From: Christensenellaceae bacterium | GTDB taxonomy: Bacteria; Bacillota; Clostridia; Christensenellales; Aristaeellaceae | Length of the DNA: 64,000 nt | Assembly (NCBI GenBank): GCA_020025205.1 | Contig: JAHHSO010000009.1 | Location: 1 to 64,000 of the forward strand | Reading direction: 5' to 3' | Shown here: positions 52,101 to 60,611 of the stretch, piece by piece | Numbering within the stretch: position 1 is the stretch's first letter | Layout of the letters: each line of letters begins with the position of its first letter | Position numbers and translations under genes: made by a program | Notes under the pieces: model-generated | What the model was told of the DNA's origin: nothing | Database searches by the model: none | What the model saw: only the letters and a program-made list of their open reading frames with translations

Positions 52101-53512
52101 TGAGGGTTCACAAACTTCGAGTACTCTTCGACAATCTGCCCATTTCTGATTCGCACAGCGCCAATTTCCATGATGCGGCACTTGCGCGGATTGAGTCCGG
52201 TCGTCTCAAAGTCAACAACCACAATGTCGTCATACAATGAGCGCTCATCCCCGTTCTTGACAACGGTGGTCACGTCCGTGAGATATCCTTCCATGCCCGG
52301 AATCAGCTTAATCTTGTTTTTCTTGGCCGCGCCAAATGCTTCCGGGAACGCCTGCACAACGCCGTGATCGGTAATCGCCACAGCCGGGTGCCCCCACTGT
52401 GCCGCGCGCTTGATGAGGTCGGATGCCGAAGACACGCCGTCCATCTCGCTCATGTTGGTGTGCATGTGCAGTTCAATGCGCTTTCTCTCCGCTGTATCCT
52501 GACGCATGGGTTTTTCCCTCTGGTCAATGTCCAGAACCATCAGCACAAGACCATGTTCAAAACTGTCCATCTTGACATCGCCTCGAACGGCAAACCATTT
52601 GCCCGGCTTAACCGCGTCAATGACATCCTGAACAGCTTTCTTTTCTTCCTCTGTCGGCGGACGTTCATCATCCTCCTGCTGCTGGCCGAAGCGTCCGCGC
52701 CTCGGCTTGTATCGCAAAAATACCTTGCACTTGATGGTGTTTGTATAGTCCGTAATCGCAAAGGACAAAAGCTGCATCTCTCCGCCGCGCAGTTCTCGCG
52801 TTTCGGCCGTCAGCACTTCGCCGCAGATGACGACTTTGCTTGCTTCCTCAATCAGTTCGCTAATCTCCATCGGCTCCATTGTGATCGGCCTGCCAAACAC
52901 GGCCTTCGGTTTTTCTCTGGCAGCCTTGTGTTCTTCGCGTTCAACCTGTTCCTTCTGCTCTTTGATCATCTCTGCAACGGCCTGCTCATCTTCCTTCTGG
53001 CGGCGGCGGCGGATCTCCTCCAGCTGCTCTTCACGCAGCTTGACCGCCTGAAAAACCACATGCACATCCGTCACAAACACGTTTTTAACAAGCTCTTCAA
53101 TATAGTCCCCCACGCCGGACTGCTCAAGGAATTTCGGTGCAATGACCTGAGGAACAAGCACTGACAACACGTTTCCCTTGCATTCCAGCTTGGCATCCTG
53201 CATGAACGGTGCGCCAGAGGGATGGTGCCGCTTGACGCATCGCTGAATAAACGGCACGTATTTCTGCGGATCTGCAAGAAATTCCTCTGCCAGCTGCGGG
53301 GATTTGATGATCAGCGATACCCGCGTTGGCGCAAAGTTGCGCCTGAGCGCACGCTGCACGGCCAGAAACGGCCCTTCCTCCACGAGAATATCCGAAGAAA
53401 ACTGTACTGTAATTGCATCTCCGCTGTGCGATGCATTCACACGGTCGAGTGTCAAATGACCCACAAGCGCCTGTGCCGATCCCTCTAACAGGCTTTCCCA
53501 TTGCTGTGCCAT
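49166..53512 (-). CDS. polC: DNA polymerase III PolC-type alpha subunit
   Basis: Replicative polymerase of low-GC Gram-positives. The 1448 residues are in PolC order: N-terminal domains with a charged coiled stretch near 180-210; OB fold (FGRPITMEPMEIS near 217); PHP domain (ELHMHTNMSEMDG near 347); inserted DEDD 3'-5' exonuclease (VVDFETTGLNP near 432); PHP remainder; zinc-binding CPKC...CPEC (~917-944); polymerase core with PDIDLNFSG near 974; and a C-terminal clamp-binding QTTLF at the end. ATG at 53512 follows AAGGAGAG. It marks the organism as Bacillota. The open frame opposite its 3' half is a shadow. Confidence 0.98.
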   Translation of the reverse strand: MAQQWESLLEGSAQALVGHLTLDRVNASHSGDAITVQFSSDILVEEGPFLAVQRALRRNFAPTRVSLIIKSPQLAEEFLADPQKYVPFIQRCVKRHHPSGAPFMQDAKLECKGNVLSVLVPQVIAPKFLEQSGVGDYIEELVKNVFVTDVHVVFQAVKLREEQLEEIRRRRQKEDEQAVAEMIKEQKEQVEREEHKAAREKPKAVFGRPITMEPMEISELIEEASKVVICGEVLTAETRELRGGEMQLLSFAITDYTNTIKCKVFLRYKPRRGRFGQQQEDDERPPTEEEKKAVQDVIDAVKPGKWFAVRGDVKMDSFEHGLVLMVLDIDQREKPMRQDTAERKRIELHMHTNMSEMDGVSSASDLIKRAAQWGHPAVAITDHGVVQAFPEAFGAAKKNKIKLIPGMEGYLTDVTTVVKNGDERSLYDDIVVVDFETTGLNPRKCRIMEIGAVRIRNGQIVEEYSKFVNPQEPIPQEVSDLTHITDAMVADAAPAEVEIPKLLEFIGDAAFAAHNAKFDYSFLTEECRRLNIEIELPVIDTLEFSRRMYPSLKSHRLGAVCKSLGISLKNAHRAVHDARATAHMLNRMLDTAKERGVNRLCDINSALTGGAIGDSYHIILLAAEQDGITNLNKIVSEGHLHYFSKRPHTPREILQKYRKGIIVGSACEAGELFRAVVDGKNDTELKRIARFYDYLEIQPIGNNAFMLRNGTAEDEEQLRDFNRKIVWLGEELNIPVVATGDVHFLDPKDGKFRAIIQAAHGFKDADNQPPLYFKTTQEMLEEFSYLGREKAEEVVIDNPAKIAARIGDVSLYPKHPEGKETFQPFWPDAADNIRNLCYAQIKEWFGDNPPDIVLKRTEKELSSILGYGYGTLYNIAEKLVKKSNEDGYLVGSRGSVGSSYVAHLVGISEVNALPPHYRCPKCKWYTFDVDKSKYKVGVDLPPMKCPECGEELYRDGFEIPFEVFLGFKGDKVPDIDLNFSGVYQPRAHAYIEELFGKKYCYRAGTIGTLADKTAYGYVKKYCEERNLVLSEAEMNRLALGCVGVKRTTGQHPAGMVVLPKEYEIEQFVAIQHPANDMTSPVITTHYDFGSMHDVLVKLDVLGHDDPTMIRMLMDLTGIDARELPLTDPDVISLFSGTQALGVTPEQIGSNTGTYGVPEFGTRFVRQMLEETHPTTMEELIRISGLSHGTDVWIGNAQDIIKAGIAPLASCICCRDDIMNALMDYGVEPKMAFDTMESVRKGKGLKPEMESAMIEHGVPQWFIDSCKKIKYMFPKGHAVAYVTMALRIAWYKVHRPAAYYCAYYTVRADCFDASILGGSLEAIRTRYREMEENAKELTQKDKDLMIIMELVIEMLCRGIQLAPVDLYKSDATKFQVVSDTLIRMPFNALPGMGESAAQSIVDAREASPFISVEDLRARTKISASIIDLMRENGCLAALPETNQTTLFSF

Positions 53513-53581
53513 CGTGTCTCTCCTTTCTTTTAAGCTGTGTATCTGACACATGCCGCTTTTTTGCAGCTGTCAAAATTGAAA

Positions 53582-53602
53582 CTGCCGGGCAAAGCCCGGC
53601 AG
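53582..53602 (-). terminator. Terminator between ispG and polC
   Basis: Perfect nine-base arms CTGCCGGGC/GCCCGGCAG with a three-base loop are followed by TTTCAATTTT on the minus strand, six bases beyond the ispG codons. It may uncouple polC from the uppS-ispG series. Confidence 0.65.
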
Positions 53603-53608
53603 CCGTCT

Positions 53609-54661
53609 TTAGTCCATCATCGCATGGATTTCATCCACGAGAATCTGCGCCAAGTCTCCCGTTACCTTACGCGGTGCTTCGCCGCGCTTGATGAGCAGAC
53701 CCGTTCCATTTCCGCCGCCGCAGATGCCGATATCTGCCTCTCTCGCCTCTCCCGGCCCATTGACAACGCAGCCCATGACAGCCACTTTGAACGGAACCTG
53801 AACTCCGGCCAGCTCCTTCTGCACACGCGCCATGATGCCGCCCACGTCAATGCAGGTGCGTCCGCAGGTCGGGCAGGAGACATATTCCACGCAGTTCTTA
53901 CGCAGCCCGACATGCTGGAGAATCTCGATGCCTGCCGGCGGTTCGAGGCATGGATCTCCCGTCAGTGAGACACGTATCGTGTCGCCGATGCCGTCCAGCA
54001 AAAGTGCGCCAATGCCAATGGCACTTTTCATCCTGCCCTGCTCCGGCAATCCCGCCTCCGTTACGCCCAGATGCAGAGGATAGTCACACTGCCGGCTCGC
54101 CAGACGATACGCTTCAACGGTATCCGGCACATTGCTCGCCTTCATGGAAAGCACCATGTCATAGAAGCCGCAGCGCTCAAGCATCCTGGCGTGTTCCAGA
54201 GCACTTTCCACCATGCCCTGCGGCGTCGGGCCGCCATACTTTTCCAAAATGCCCTTTTCAACCGATCCGGAATTCACGCCGATGCGCACCGGAATATGAT
54301 GGGCTTTCACGCAGTCTGCCAGCGCGCGCACGTTGGCCTCTCCTCCGATATTGCCGGGATTGATGCGCAGTTTGTGAATGCCGTTTTCAACAGCAGCAAT
54401 CGCAAGCTTGTGGTTGAAATGAATATCAGCCACCAGCGGCACAGGGCTTTTGTCTGCCAGCTCGCGCACAGCCTTTGCACAGTCTTCGTTGTAAACAGAA
54501 ACGCGAACAATGTCCGCACCGGCAATCGCCAGTGCGCGAATCTGAGACAGTGTCGCCTCCACATCAGCGGTATCCGTATTCGTCATGGACTGCACGCTCA
54601 CCGGCGCGCCTCCGCCAATGAGTACATTGCCGACTTTAACCTGCCGAGTTTGTTTTGCCAT
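53609..54661 (-). CDS. ispG: HMB-PP synthase (flavodoxin/ferredoxin-dependent) IspG
   Basis: Iron-sulfur enzyme converting MEcPP to HMBPP in the MEP isoprenoid pathway. The 350-residue two-domain form shows VSVQSMTNTDT near 19-29, the TIM barrel (HFNHKLAIAA, LRINPGNIG) and the cluster-binding cysteines SCPTCGRTCID plus MGCVVNGPGEA near the C-terminus. With dxr and uppS nearby it forms part of an isoprenoid/undecaprenyl gene group. Confidence 0.96.
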   Translation of the reverse strand: MAKQTRQVKVGNVLIGGGAPVSVQSMTNTDTADVEATLSQIRALAIAGADIVRVSVYNEDCAKAVRELADKSPVPLVADIHFNHKLAIAAVENGIHKLRINPGNIGGEANVRALADCVKAHHIPVRIGVNSGSVEKGILEKYGGPTPQGMVESALEHARMLERCGFYDMVLSMKASNVPDTVEAYRLASRQCDYPLHLGVTEAGLPEQGRMKSAIGIGALLLDGIGDTIRVSLTGDPCLEPPAGIEILQHVGLRKNCVEYVSCPTCGRTCIDVGGIMARVQKELAGVQVPFKVAVMGCVVNGPGEAREADIGICGGGNGTGLLIKRGEAPRKVTGDLAQILVDEIHAMMD

Positions 54662-54717
54662 TGCTCCTTCTCCTTTGCTTCTTCACCGTTTGACCGGCTT
54701 TTTTCTACACTTCATGC

Positions 54718-55734
54718 TCAAAAAAAGAAGTTCATGATATCCTTATACGTCAAAACAATCATTAGCCCCATCAAAATGACATACCCAGCCATGTGAATTG
54801 CACCTTCCACTTCACGCTTGATGGGCTTTTTGCGAATTGCTTCCACCAGCAGGAACAACAATCTGCTGCCATCCAGTCCCGGAATCGGGAGCAGGTTTAC
54901 CACGCCCAGATTGACGGAAATCAGCGCGATCATCTCCAGGTAGACATCAAGACCGCCTTTCTGGGTCATATTCTTGATGACATACACCGTGCCCACCGGG
55001 CCGGTCACATCGTTGGCTCCTTCTCCTTTGAAAATCAGGTTCTTGAGCGTATCTGCAACCATGCGGATGCTTTCCACGTTGTAGCTGATTGAGAAAGGAA
55101 TTGTCTGCATCAGCGGCAGGCGCAGGCGCTCCTGTGCGAAGGAAAAGCCTATCCGATAACGGTTCAGCTCCTCATCATAGAAAGGCGAAACAACGACTTC
55201 CATTTCCTCTTCTCCGCGGAGGATGCCCAGCGTAACCGGTGTGTTTTCAGCTTCTGCAATTGTTTGAGCCAGCATCTGCGTACCCGTTATCTCCTGACCA
55301 TTGATGGTCAAAAACACGTCATCCGGCAAAAGCCCGGCCTGCGCAGCATTAGGCTCGACCTGTGCAACTCTGGGCACGGTTGTCAGGAACCCAACCGCAC
55401 TCATGTAGATCACAATGGTAAGAATTGCTACTGCAAAATTCATCAGAGGCCCGCTTGCCACTGTGATGGCACGCTTCCAGACCGGCTGCTGATTAAACGC
55501 ACGCGCGTCCGGCACATCCTGATCCTCTCCATAGAACTGGCAATAGCCGCCGATTGGCAGAAGGCGCAGGGAAAACTGCGTGCCCTTTTTGCTTTTATGC
55601 TTCAAAAGCAGCGTTCCCATGCCTATGGAAAACTCCTGCACATCGATACCACAGGCACGCGCAGCAAAAAAATGGCCTGCTTCATGTACCATGATCAAAA
55701 GACTTAACATCAAAAGCGCCAGAATTACATACAT
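54718..55734 (-). CDS. rseP: Site-2 metalloprotease RseP (RasP)
   Basis: Intramembrane zinc protease for regulated proteolysis of anti-sigma factors and remnant signal peptides. The 338 residues show the zinc motif HEAGH in the first helix at 17-21, with FSIGMG following. A single PDZ domain (PNAAQAGLLPDDVFLTINGQEI near 130-150) follows. The C-terminal catalytic Asp motif is NLLPIPGLDGSRLLF near 278-292. It lies between dxr and ispG, as in most Bacillota. Confidence 0.95.
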   Translation of the reverse strand: MYVILALLMLSLLIMVHEAGHFFAARACGIDVQEFSIGMGTLLLKHKSKKGTQFSLRLLPIGGYCQFYGEDQDVPDARAFNQQPVWKRAITVASGPLMNFAVAILTIVIYMSAVGFLTTVPRVAQVEPNAAQAGLLPDDVFLTINGQEITGTQMLAQTIAEAENTPVTLGILRGEEEMEVVVSPFYDEELNRYRIGFSFAQERLRLPLMQTIPFSISYNVESIRMVADTLKNLIFKGEGANDVTGPVGTVYVIKNMTQKGGLDVYLEMIALISVNLGVVNLLPIPGLDGSRLLFLLVEAIRKKPIKREVEGAIHMAGYVILMGLMIVLTYKDIMNFFF

Positions 55735-55746
55735 GAAATCCCTCCA

Positions 55747-56904
55747 TCAATGGCTAAACCGGCCCGCTTCCAGCAGTTCCCGTGCCTTTCGGCGTGCAGC
55801 GAAGTCGCTTTCAAACACCTGTTCCAGTGTCGGATGACTGATGGACGCAACAGCATTCATCGTCTCTTCCACCAGCTGCGGAATACAGCCGAACACAATG
55901 CGATCATTGAGGAACGCATCCACGGCAATCTCATTGGCCCCGTTGAGGATGGCGCATGTCGTTCCGCCCGCTGCAAGCGCCTTGTAAGCAAGTCCCAGCC
56001 CGGGGAAGCGGTCAAGATCCGGCTGTTCAAACGTCAGCGCGTTCATTTCCGCAAAGTTCAGCTTCTTTCCGCCTGTCGTCAGGCGCTCCGGCCAGCTCAT
56101 GGCATACAAAATCGGAAGCCGCATATCCGGTGTACCCAGCTGAGCCATGACCGCGCCATCCGCATACTCGACCATAGAGTGTATGACGCTTTGCGGGTGA
56201 ATCAGCACGTCAATCTTTTCGGGCGGCATGTCAAACAGCCAGCGCGCCTCGATAACCTCCAGTGCCTTATTCATCATTGACGCAGAGTCAATGGTGATCT
56301 TCCTGCCCATGTTCCAGTTGGGATGCTTGAGCGCCTGTTCCTTCTTGGCATAAAAGATATCTTCCTTCTTCCATGTGCGGAACGGGCCGCCGCTGGCCGT
56401 CAGAATCAGCCGTTCAGGCGTATTGCCCTGTGCGCCTTGCAGGCACTGGAAAATCGCACTATGCTCGCTGTCCACCGGAAGAAGAGGATGCCCCGCCTTT
56501 CTGGCTGCTTCTGTCACCAGCTCGCCGCCGGCAACCAGCGGCTCCTTGTTAGCCAGCAGGACGCGTTTGCCGCATGAAAGGGACTCCATAACAGCCGCAA
56601 GGCCAACCACCCCGACCACCGACACCAGCACGTCCTGGGCATCACATGCCCTGACCACACGCAAAAGCACATCTTCTCCAAACATCCACTGACAGGCATT
56701 GCGAATATCTGCGGGAATGTCCTTCGGCTCTACCGTCAACGCTGCAATCTTCGGATGAAATACACGCACCTGTTCAAACAGTTTTTCGCTCGAGGAGTGC
56801 GCCGCCAGCGCTGTGACCTCAAACCGGTCGCTGTGACGCTTCACAACGTCCAGTGCCTGCGTGCCGATGGAACCGGTGCTTCCAAGTATAGCCAACTTAC
56901 GCAT
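55747..56904 (-). CDS. dxr: 1-Deoxy-D-xylulose 5-phosphate reductoisomerase
   Basis: Second enzyme of the MEP pathway (DXP to MEP with NADPH). The 385 residues begin MRKLAILGSTGSIGTQAL, the NADPH loop. LANKEPLVAGGELV near 110, PVDSEHSAIFQCL near 135 and TASGGPFR follow, and SMMNKALEVIEARWLF with the metal-binding region comes later. The start is set by GAGGAGGAAAAAT; a 12-codon longer frame lacks one. Confidence 0.97.
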   Translation of the reverse strand: MRKLAILGSTGSIGTQALDVVKRHSDRFEVTALAAHSSSEKLFEQVRVFHPKIAALTVEPKDIPADIRNACQWMFGEDVLLRVVRACDAQDVLVSVVGVVGLAAVMESLSCGKRVLLANKEPLVAGGELVTEAARKAGHPLLPVDSEHSAIFQCLQGAQGNTPERLILTASGGPFRTWKKEDIFYAKKEQALKHPNWNMGRKITIDSASMMNKALEVIEARWLFDMPPEKIDVLIHPQSVIHSMVEYADGAVMAQLGTPDMRLPILYAMSWPERLTTGGKKLNFAEMNALTFEQPDLDRFPGLGLAYKALAAGGTTCAILNGANEIAVDAFLNDRIVFGCIPQLVEETMNAVASISHPTLEQVFESDFAARRKARELLEAGRFSH

Positions 56905-56946
56905 ATTTTTCCTCCTCAGCGGGTCATCCCGCCATTTCACGCCGGA

Positions 56947-57753
56947 TTACAGAACCAGCGTATAGCAGTACAACACAATCAACGTAAAGATCACGCTGTC
57001 AAATCGATCCATTACACCGCCGTGTCCCGGAAATAGTTTACCATAATCCTTTATGCCGCTGTAACGCTTGAGCAAAGAAGCGGTCAGGTCGCCGATCTGA
57101 CCTGCCGCAGAGCCGACAATCGCCAACGCGATGGTTGCAGCCAGGCCCGGCATATCCATGTGAAAGATATTTACGAACACAAGCCGGCACAAAAGCGCCA
57201 TCACCAGGCTGCCAACGAAGCCGCATACAGATCCTTCAACCGTTTTTTTCGGGCTGACATTCGGGCAAAGCTTGTGTTTGCCAAAAGCGCGCCCGCCGAA
57301 ATACGCCGCACCATCGCCTCCATAGGCAATGCCGAACGCCATCGTTATCAATGCAACGCCCGGCACCTGACCATACATTGAGTTGAGCATCATCATGAAC
57401 ATGGACATCGGCAAGAAACAGGTGAACAGCGGATAGACAGACGCCGCAGCATCCGGGAACGACGGCTTTTCACGCAAAATAATACCCGTCATGGAAATAC
57501 CCATCGCCGCCACAACAAGCAGAAGCGGATCCAGCACGCCCATGAATCGGCTCAATGGCCACATACACGTTGCCGCCGCATAGCCTCCCCATTCGCAGAC
57601 GTGATATCCGGCAGCCTTTAACGCACGATAGCTTTCGTACAGCGCAATGAGCGTCAAAACGGCAATCGTCAATTCCGCAAACCAACCGCGTACGACCAAT
57701 ACAAAAATCAAAAATGGAACGCCGATGGCCGTGGTTATCAGTCGAGCTTTCAT
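56947..57753 (-). CDS. cdsA: Phosphatidate cytidylyltransferase
   Basis: Makes CDP-diacylglycerol from phosphatidate and CTP. The 268-residue polytopic protein has about seven helices and the C-terminal signature SLLKRYSGIKDYGKLFPGHGGVMDRFDS near 225-252. FGIAYGGDGAAYFGGRAFGKHKL is a second conserved loop. It starts at MKARLITTA, 15 bases after uppS. Confidence 0.95.
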   Translation of the reverse strand: MKARLITTAIGVPFLIFVLVVRGWFAELTIAVLTLIALYESYRALKAAGYHVCEWGGYAAATCMWPLSRFMGVLDPLLLVVAAMGISMTGIILREKPSFPDAAASVYPLFTCFLPMSMFMMMLNSMYGQVPGVALITMAFGIAYGGDGAAYFGGRAFGKHKLCPNVSPKKTVEGSVCGFVGSLVMALLCRLVFVNIFHMDMPGLAATIALAIVGSAAGQIGDLTASLLKRYSGIKDYGKLFPGHGGVMDRFDSVIFTLIVLYCYTLVL

Positions 57754-57768
57754 AACTTTCCTCTTTTC

Positions 57769-58527
57769 TTACACGCCGCCAAACCGGCGGTTTCTCTTTG
57801 CATAAGACAGAAGCGCCTGATCGTAGGCCTTTCTGTCAAAATCCGGCCAGAGCGTGTCTGTATTGTAAAACTCGGCATAGGCCAGCTGATAGAGCAGGAA
57901 ATTGCTCAAGCGCATTTCCCCGCTCGTGCGAATGAGGAAATCCACGTCCGGCATGCCATTTGTGTACAGTTCCTTTTCAAACATCGCTTTGTCAATCGCT
58001 TCCGGCGCAATTTCTCCATCGGCCGCGCGCTTTGCAAGCCTCTGCGCAGCGTGCAGAATTTCCTGCTGGCCTCCATAGTTGAGCGCAATGCCCAATTGCA
58101 AGCCGGTGTTGTCTTTTGTGCGCTCAATTGCCGCATGAAGTGCAGATTTCTGGCGTTCAAGTCCCTGAGGCATGCCGTCAATGTCGCCAAGAATACGGAT
58201 GCGAACATTCTTTTTGTGAAGCTCTTCCAACTCCTTGGTGAAGTATTCCAGCAGCAGACCCATCAGCGCCCCAACTTCCTCAGCCGATCTCTTCCAGTTT
58301 TCAGCCGAGAATGCATAAATCGTCAGAGCCTCAATGCCCAACTCATCGGAGTACTGAATAATTTCACGCAGCGCCTCCACGCCCGCCTTGTGTCCAAATG
58401 TGCGCGGCATACCCCGGCGTTGTGCCCAGCGGCCATTGCCGTCCATGATTATAGCCACATGTCTGGGCAAAAGCGTATGATCCAGCTGCACAGCTGCCTT
58501 TGCCTCATCCTTGCCGAAAATCGCCAT
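57769..58527 (-). CDS. uppS: Isoprenyl (undecaprenyl) diphosphate synthase
   Basis: cis-prenyltransferase making the undecaprenyl carrier for cell-wall synthesis. The 252 residues show HVAIIMDGNGRWAQRRG near 22-38, GHKAGVEAL, YAFSAENWKR near 78 and the closing DFLIRTSGEMRLSNFLLYQLAYAE(F). The ATG at 58527 follows AGGAGGATAAAC; the 12-codon longer frame has no support. A terminator lies between it and the upstream frr unit, so it may have its own unidentified promoter. Confidence 0.96.
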   Translation of the reverse strand: MAIFGKDEAKAAVQLDHTLLPRHVAIIMDGNGRWAQRRGMPRTFGHKAGVEALREIIQYSDELGIEALTIYAFSAENWKRSAEEVGALMGLLLEYFTKELEELHKKNVRIRILGDIDGMPQGLERQKSALHAAIERTKDNTGLQLGIALNYGGQQEILHAAQRLAKRAADGEIAPEAIDKAMFEKELYTNGMPDVDFLIRTSGEMRLSNFLLYQLAYAEFYNTDTLWPDFDRKAYDQALLSYAKRNRRFGGV

Positions 58528-58641
58528 GTTTATCCTCCTGTGAATGCCGCCCGCCAGGCACACGGCACTCCGGTTCTTATTTACTTTCAGGCAGTCGCAT
58601 GCCCATTGCCCGATTCAATGTCGTTTTTTAACCATCAAAAA

Positions 58642-58678
58642 AGCGGGATTCGCAGAGCGACGCCCGGCGAAACCCGCT
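58642..58678 (-). terminator. Terminator of the frr unit
   Basis: Twelve-base arms AGCGGGTTTCGC/GCGAATCCCGCT (one mismatch) are followed by TTTTTTG on the minus strand, 30 bases beyond the stop of the 64-residue gene. It separates frr from uppS. Confidence 0.82.
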
Positions 58679-58710
58679 GTGTTTTCTGCGCATTTGCGCC
58701 GTATTCCCGC

Positions 58711-58905
58711 TTATGGGTCAGAAATCGGATCCAGAAACCGAGCCGCCGTCAATACAGTGTCCGTTGCGGACACAACACGCAGCGTGCCGCGCGTCTCTTC
58801 CGCTCTGCGGGGTGCACACGTCCTTTGGACAATCGGCTCCACGCCTTCCTTTTGAAGCAGATCAAGCGCTTCATCCAGCGCAAGGCCCAGCAGTTCCGTC
58901 CTCAT
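58711..58905 (-). CDS. Small protein coupled to frr, PASTA-like N-terminus
   Basis: A 64-residue protein: MRTELLGLALDEALDLLQKEG, then IVQRTCAPRRAEETRGTLRVV and TAARFLDPI. The first ~30 residues follow the PASTA pattern (G-x-x-L-x-E-A-x-x-x-L-x-x-x-G). The ATG overlaps the frr stop (ATGA), and a terminator follows, so it forms a bicistron with frr and is very likely translated. I recall similar short proteins at this place in other Clostridia, but cannot name a function. There is no membrane helix or signal. Confidence 0.7.
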   Translation of the reverse strand: MRTELLGLALDEALDLLQKEGVEPIVQRTCAPRRAEETRGTLRVVSATDTVLTAARFLDPISDP

Positions 58906-59465
58906 CTGACGTCCATGATCTCCTTTTCCTTCTCCGCATTGATCGTATCAATATCTTTAATTGCGGCATCGGTCAGTTTCTGAATGGACTGCTCCGCATC
59001 CTTCTGGTCGTCCTCAGTGATTTCTCCGTTTTTCTTGAGCTTCTTCACCTGATCGACCGCATCACGGCGGATCGCGCGGACAGCGACCTTGCTGGCTTCA
59101 GAAGTCTTGTGAACCAGTTTAGTCAGCTCCTTGCGGCGTTCTTCAGTCAGTTCCGGCAGCATCAGGCGGATGACCTTGCCATCATTGGAAGGCGTAAGTC
59201 CCAAATCGCTGGACTGGATGGCGCGGGAAATCTCCTTGACCATTTTCACATCCCACGGATTGATCTGAAGAACGCGCGGTTCCGGCGCGGACACGTTGGC
59301 CAGATTTTTCACCGGCGTGGGTGTGCCGTAATAATCGACGGTGATACGGTCCAGCAGCTGCGGGTTTGCACGGCCGGCACGAATAGCCATCAGATCTTCA
59401 CGGAGAACGTTCTTGGTTTTTTCCATCTTTTCCTTAGCGGTATCCTGAATAGACTGAATCGTCAT
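58902..59465 (-). CDS. frr: Ribosome recycling factor
   Basis: Splits post-termination ribosomes with EF-G. The 187 residues match the family throughout: KTKNVLREDLMAIRAGRANP near 17-36, DYYGTPTPVKNLANVSAPEPR near 49-69, and LPELTEERRKELTKLVHKT near 108-126. AGGAGG precedes the ATG. It has its own promoter, because the pyrH-frr junction is interrupted by a regulator module. Confidence 0.97.
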   Translation of the reverse strand: MTIQSIQDTAKEKMEKTKNVLREDLMAIRAGRANPQLLDRITVDYYGTPTPVKNLANVSAPEPRVLQINPWDVKMVKEISRAIQSSDLGLTPSNDGKVIRLMLPELTEERRKELTKLVHKTSEASKVAVRAIRRDAVDQVKKLKKNGEITEDDQKDAEQSIQKLTDAAIKDIDTINAEKEKEIMDVR

Positions 59466-59496
59466 GGGAGCAACCTCCTCGAATTTCTTTTTCTAT

Positions 59497-59526
59497 ATTC
59501 TACCCCACAAACCGGGGCTTTGGCAA
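59497..59526 (-). promoter_or_regulatory. Promoter of frr
   Basis: TTGCCA (59521-59526) and TAGAAT (59497-59502) are spaced by 18 bases on the minus strand, about 30 bases before the frr ATG. Confidence 0.6.
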
Positions 59527-59633
59527 GTCTTTTTATCGAATCTCACAAAACTCCTGTCCTGCAAGGTCTCGATTTTTGACTCAAATCTGCCAGAAAACGC
59601 TGTTTTTCCAGATTTATACAGGAAACCTTTTGT

Positions 59634-60188
59634 CTACGCCTTCACGCGCCAATACTGTCCTGCATCGCGATCAAGCAGCTTTTCGGCCACAAGGTCCCGG
59701 CGAATCGTGCAAAAGTCGTCGTAAAAATCAGCAATGATCAGATTCACTTCACGCTCTGTATAAACCCGGTCAAATTCAAATGCCTGAACAATAACTTCCA
59801 GAATGATATACTCTTTTTTGTGCTGTGCCGGGATGCTTTTCAACTTCCCGTATTCAAAAAACGCATCCATCACCTTCTGGCGATACTCCGCCTCGCGCTG
59901 CGTCTGCAAGTCTGCTTCGTCCGACTTTTCTTCCAGAATCTGCAAAATTGTCGTTTCGAAAATCGACCTGTTGAGCGTATACATCGTATAATATTGGCTT
60001 TTGTATGAAGTTACAACACCCGCCTCCGACAGTTTCTTTAAATGAAAGGAAACGGTCGGAGGCGTAAGTCCCAGCCGCTCTGCCAAACGTTCTACATACA
60101 TGTCTTCAATCATCAGCGATTTAAGGATTTGCAGCCTTGACTTGTCGGCCAGACACTTGAACAGGCGAATGGCCTGCGTCTCATTCAT
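59634..60188 (-). CDS. ArsR-type regulator with C-terminal DUF2087
   Basis: A 184-residue transcription factor. The winged helix-turn-helix at 1-80 reads FKCLADKSRLQILKSLMIED, then ERLGLTPPTVSFHLKKLSEAGVV and YTMYTLN, as in ArsR repressors. There are no ArsR-type metal-binding Cys pairs in the alpha3 helix. The C-terminal ~75 residues (FEFDRVYTEREVNLIIADFYDDFCTIRRDLVAEKLL) are the DUF2087 module. The start overlaps the upstream helical-protein gene by eight bases. It probably controls its own bicistron. Confidence 0.88.
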   Translation of the reverse strand: MNETQAIRLFKCLADKSRLQILKSLMIEDMYVERLAERLGLTPPTVSFHLKKLSEAGVVTSYKSQYYTMYTLNRSIFETTILQILEEKSDEADLQTQREAEYRQKVMDAFFEYGKLKSIPAQHKKEYIILEVIVQAFEFDRVYTEREVNLIIADFYDDFCTIRRDLVAEKLLDRDAGQYWRVKA

Positions 60189-60552
60189 CTTGCATCCCCC
60201 AAATCTCTTTGAACAGTACCTTCACATTCTCTGCCGCTGCCAGTTTTACGCTTTCCATTTTTATCTTCACCGCATCGTCATGCAGTCTGGCTGTTTCACA
60301 TGCTTTTTCCCAGTTAGCAGGAATCTCTTCCATCTTTTTCATGAAGAACTGTTTCAGCATCCTCTCCTCTTCGCCGCAGGCTCTCTCCCCGGCAGCAAGA
60401 ACCGTCCGAAAAATTTCATATACATTGGCTTCAATTTTCTGAAACACCGCTTCATCTGTTCGCTGATCGTCCATCAACGCGCGCCTTTTCTTTTCGCAGG
60501 CAGCCATTTTTTCATCCAAAGCGGCATTCATTTTCAGAATTTTTCGTTTCAT
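60181..60552 (-). CDS. Small helical protein paired with ArsR/DUF2087 regulator
   Basis: A 123-residue, almost entirely alpha-helical and highly charged protein (many Lys, Glu, Ala) with three cysteines and no membrane segment. I do not recognise a family. It could be a ligand- or partner-binding protein for the regulator downstream, with which it is translationally coupled. GAGGG lies eight bases before ATG. The gene has one of the best promoters in the window. Confidence 0.7.
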   Translation of the reverse strand: MKRKILKMNAALDEKMAACEKKRRALMDDQRTDEAVFQKIEANVYEIFRTVLAAGERACGEEERMLKQFFMKKMEEIPANWEKACETARLHDDAVKIKMESVKLAAAENVKVLFKEIWGMQDE

Positions 60553-60611
60553 TACGATTTCCCTCGGCTTCCCATTCTTTCATTTTCCGATGCATCTGAT
60601 AGAACTTTTTA

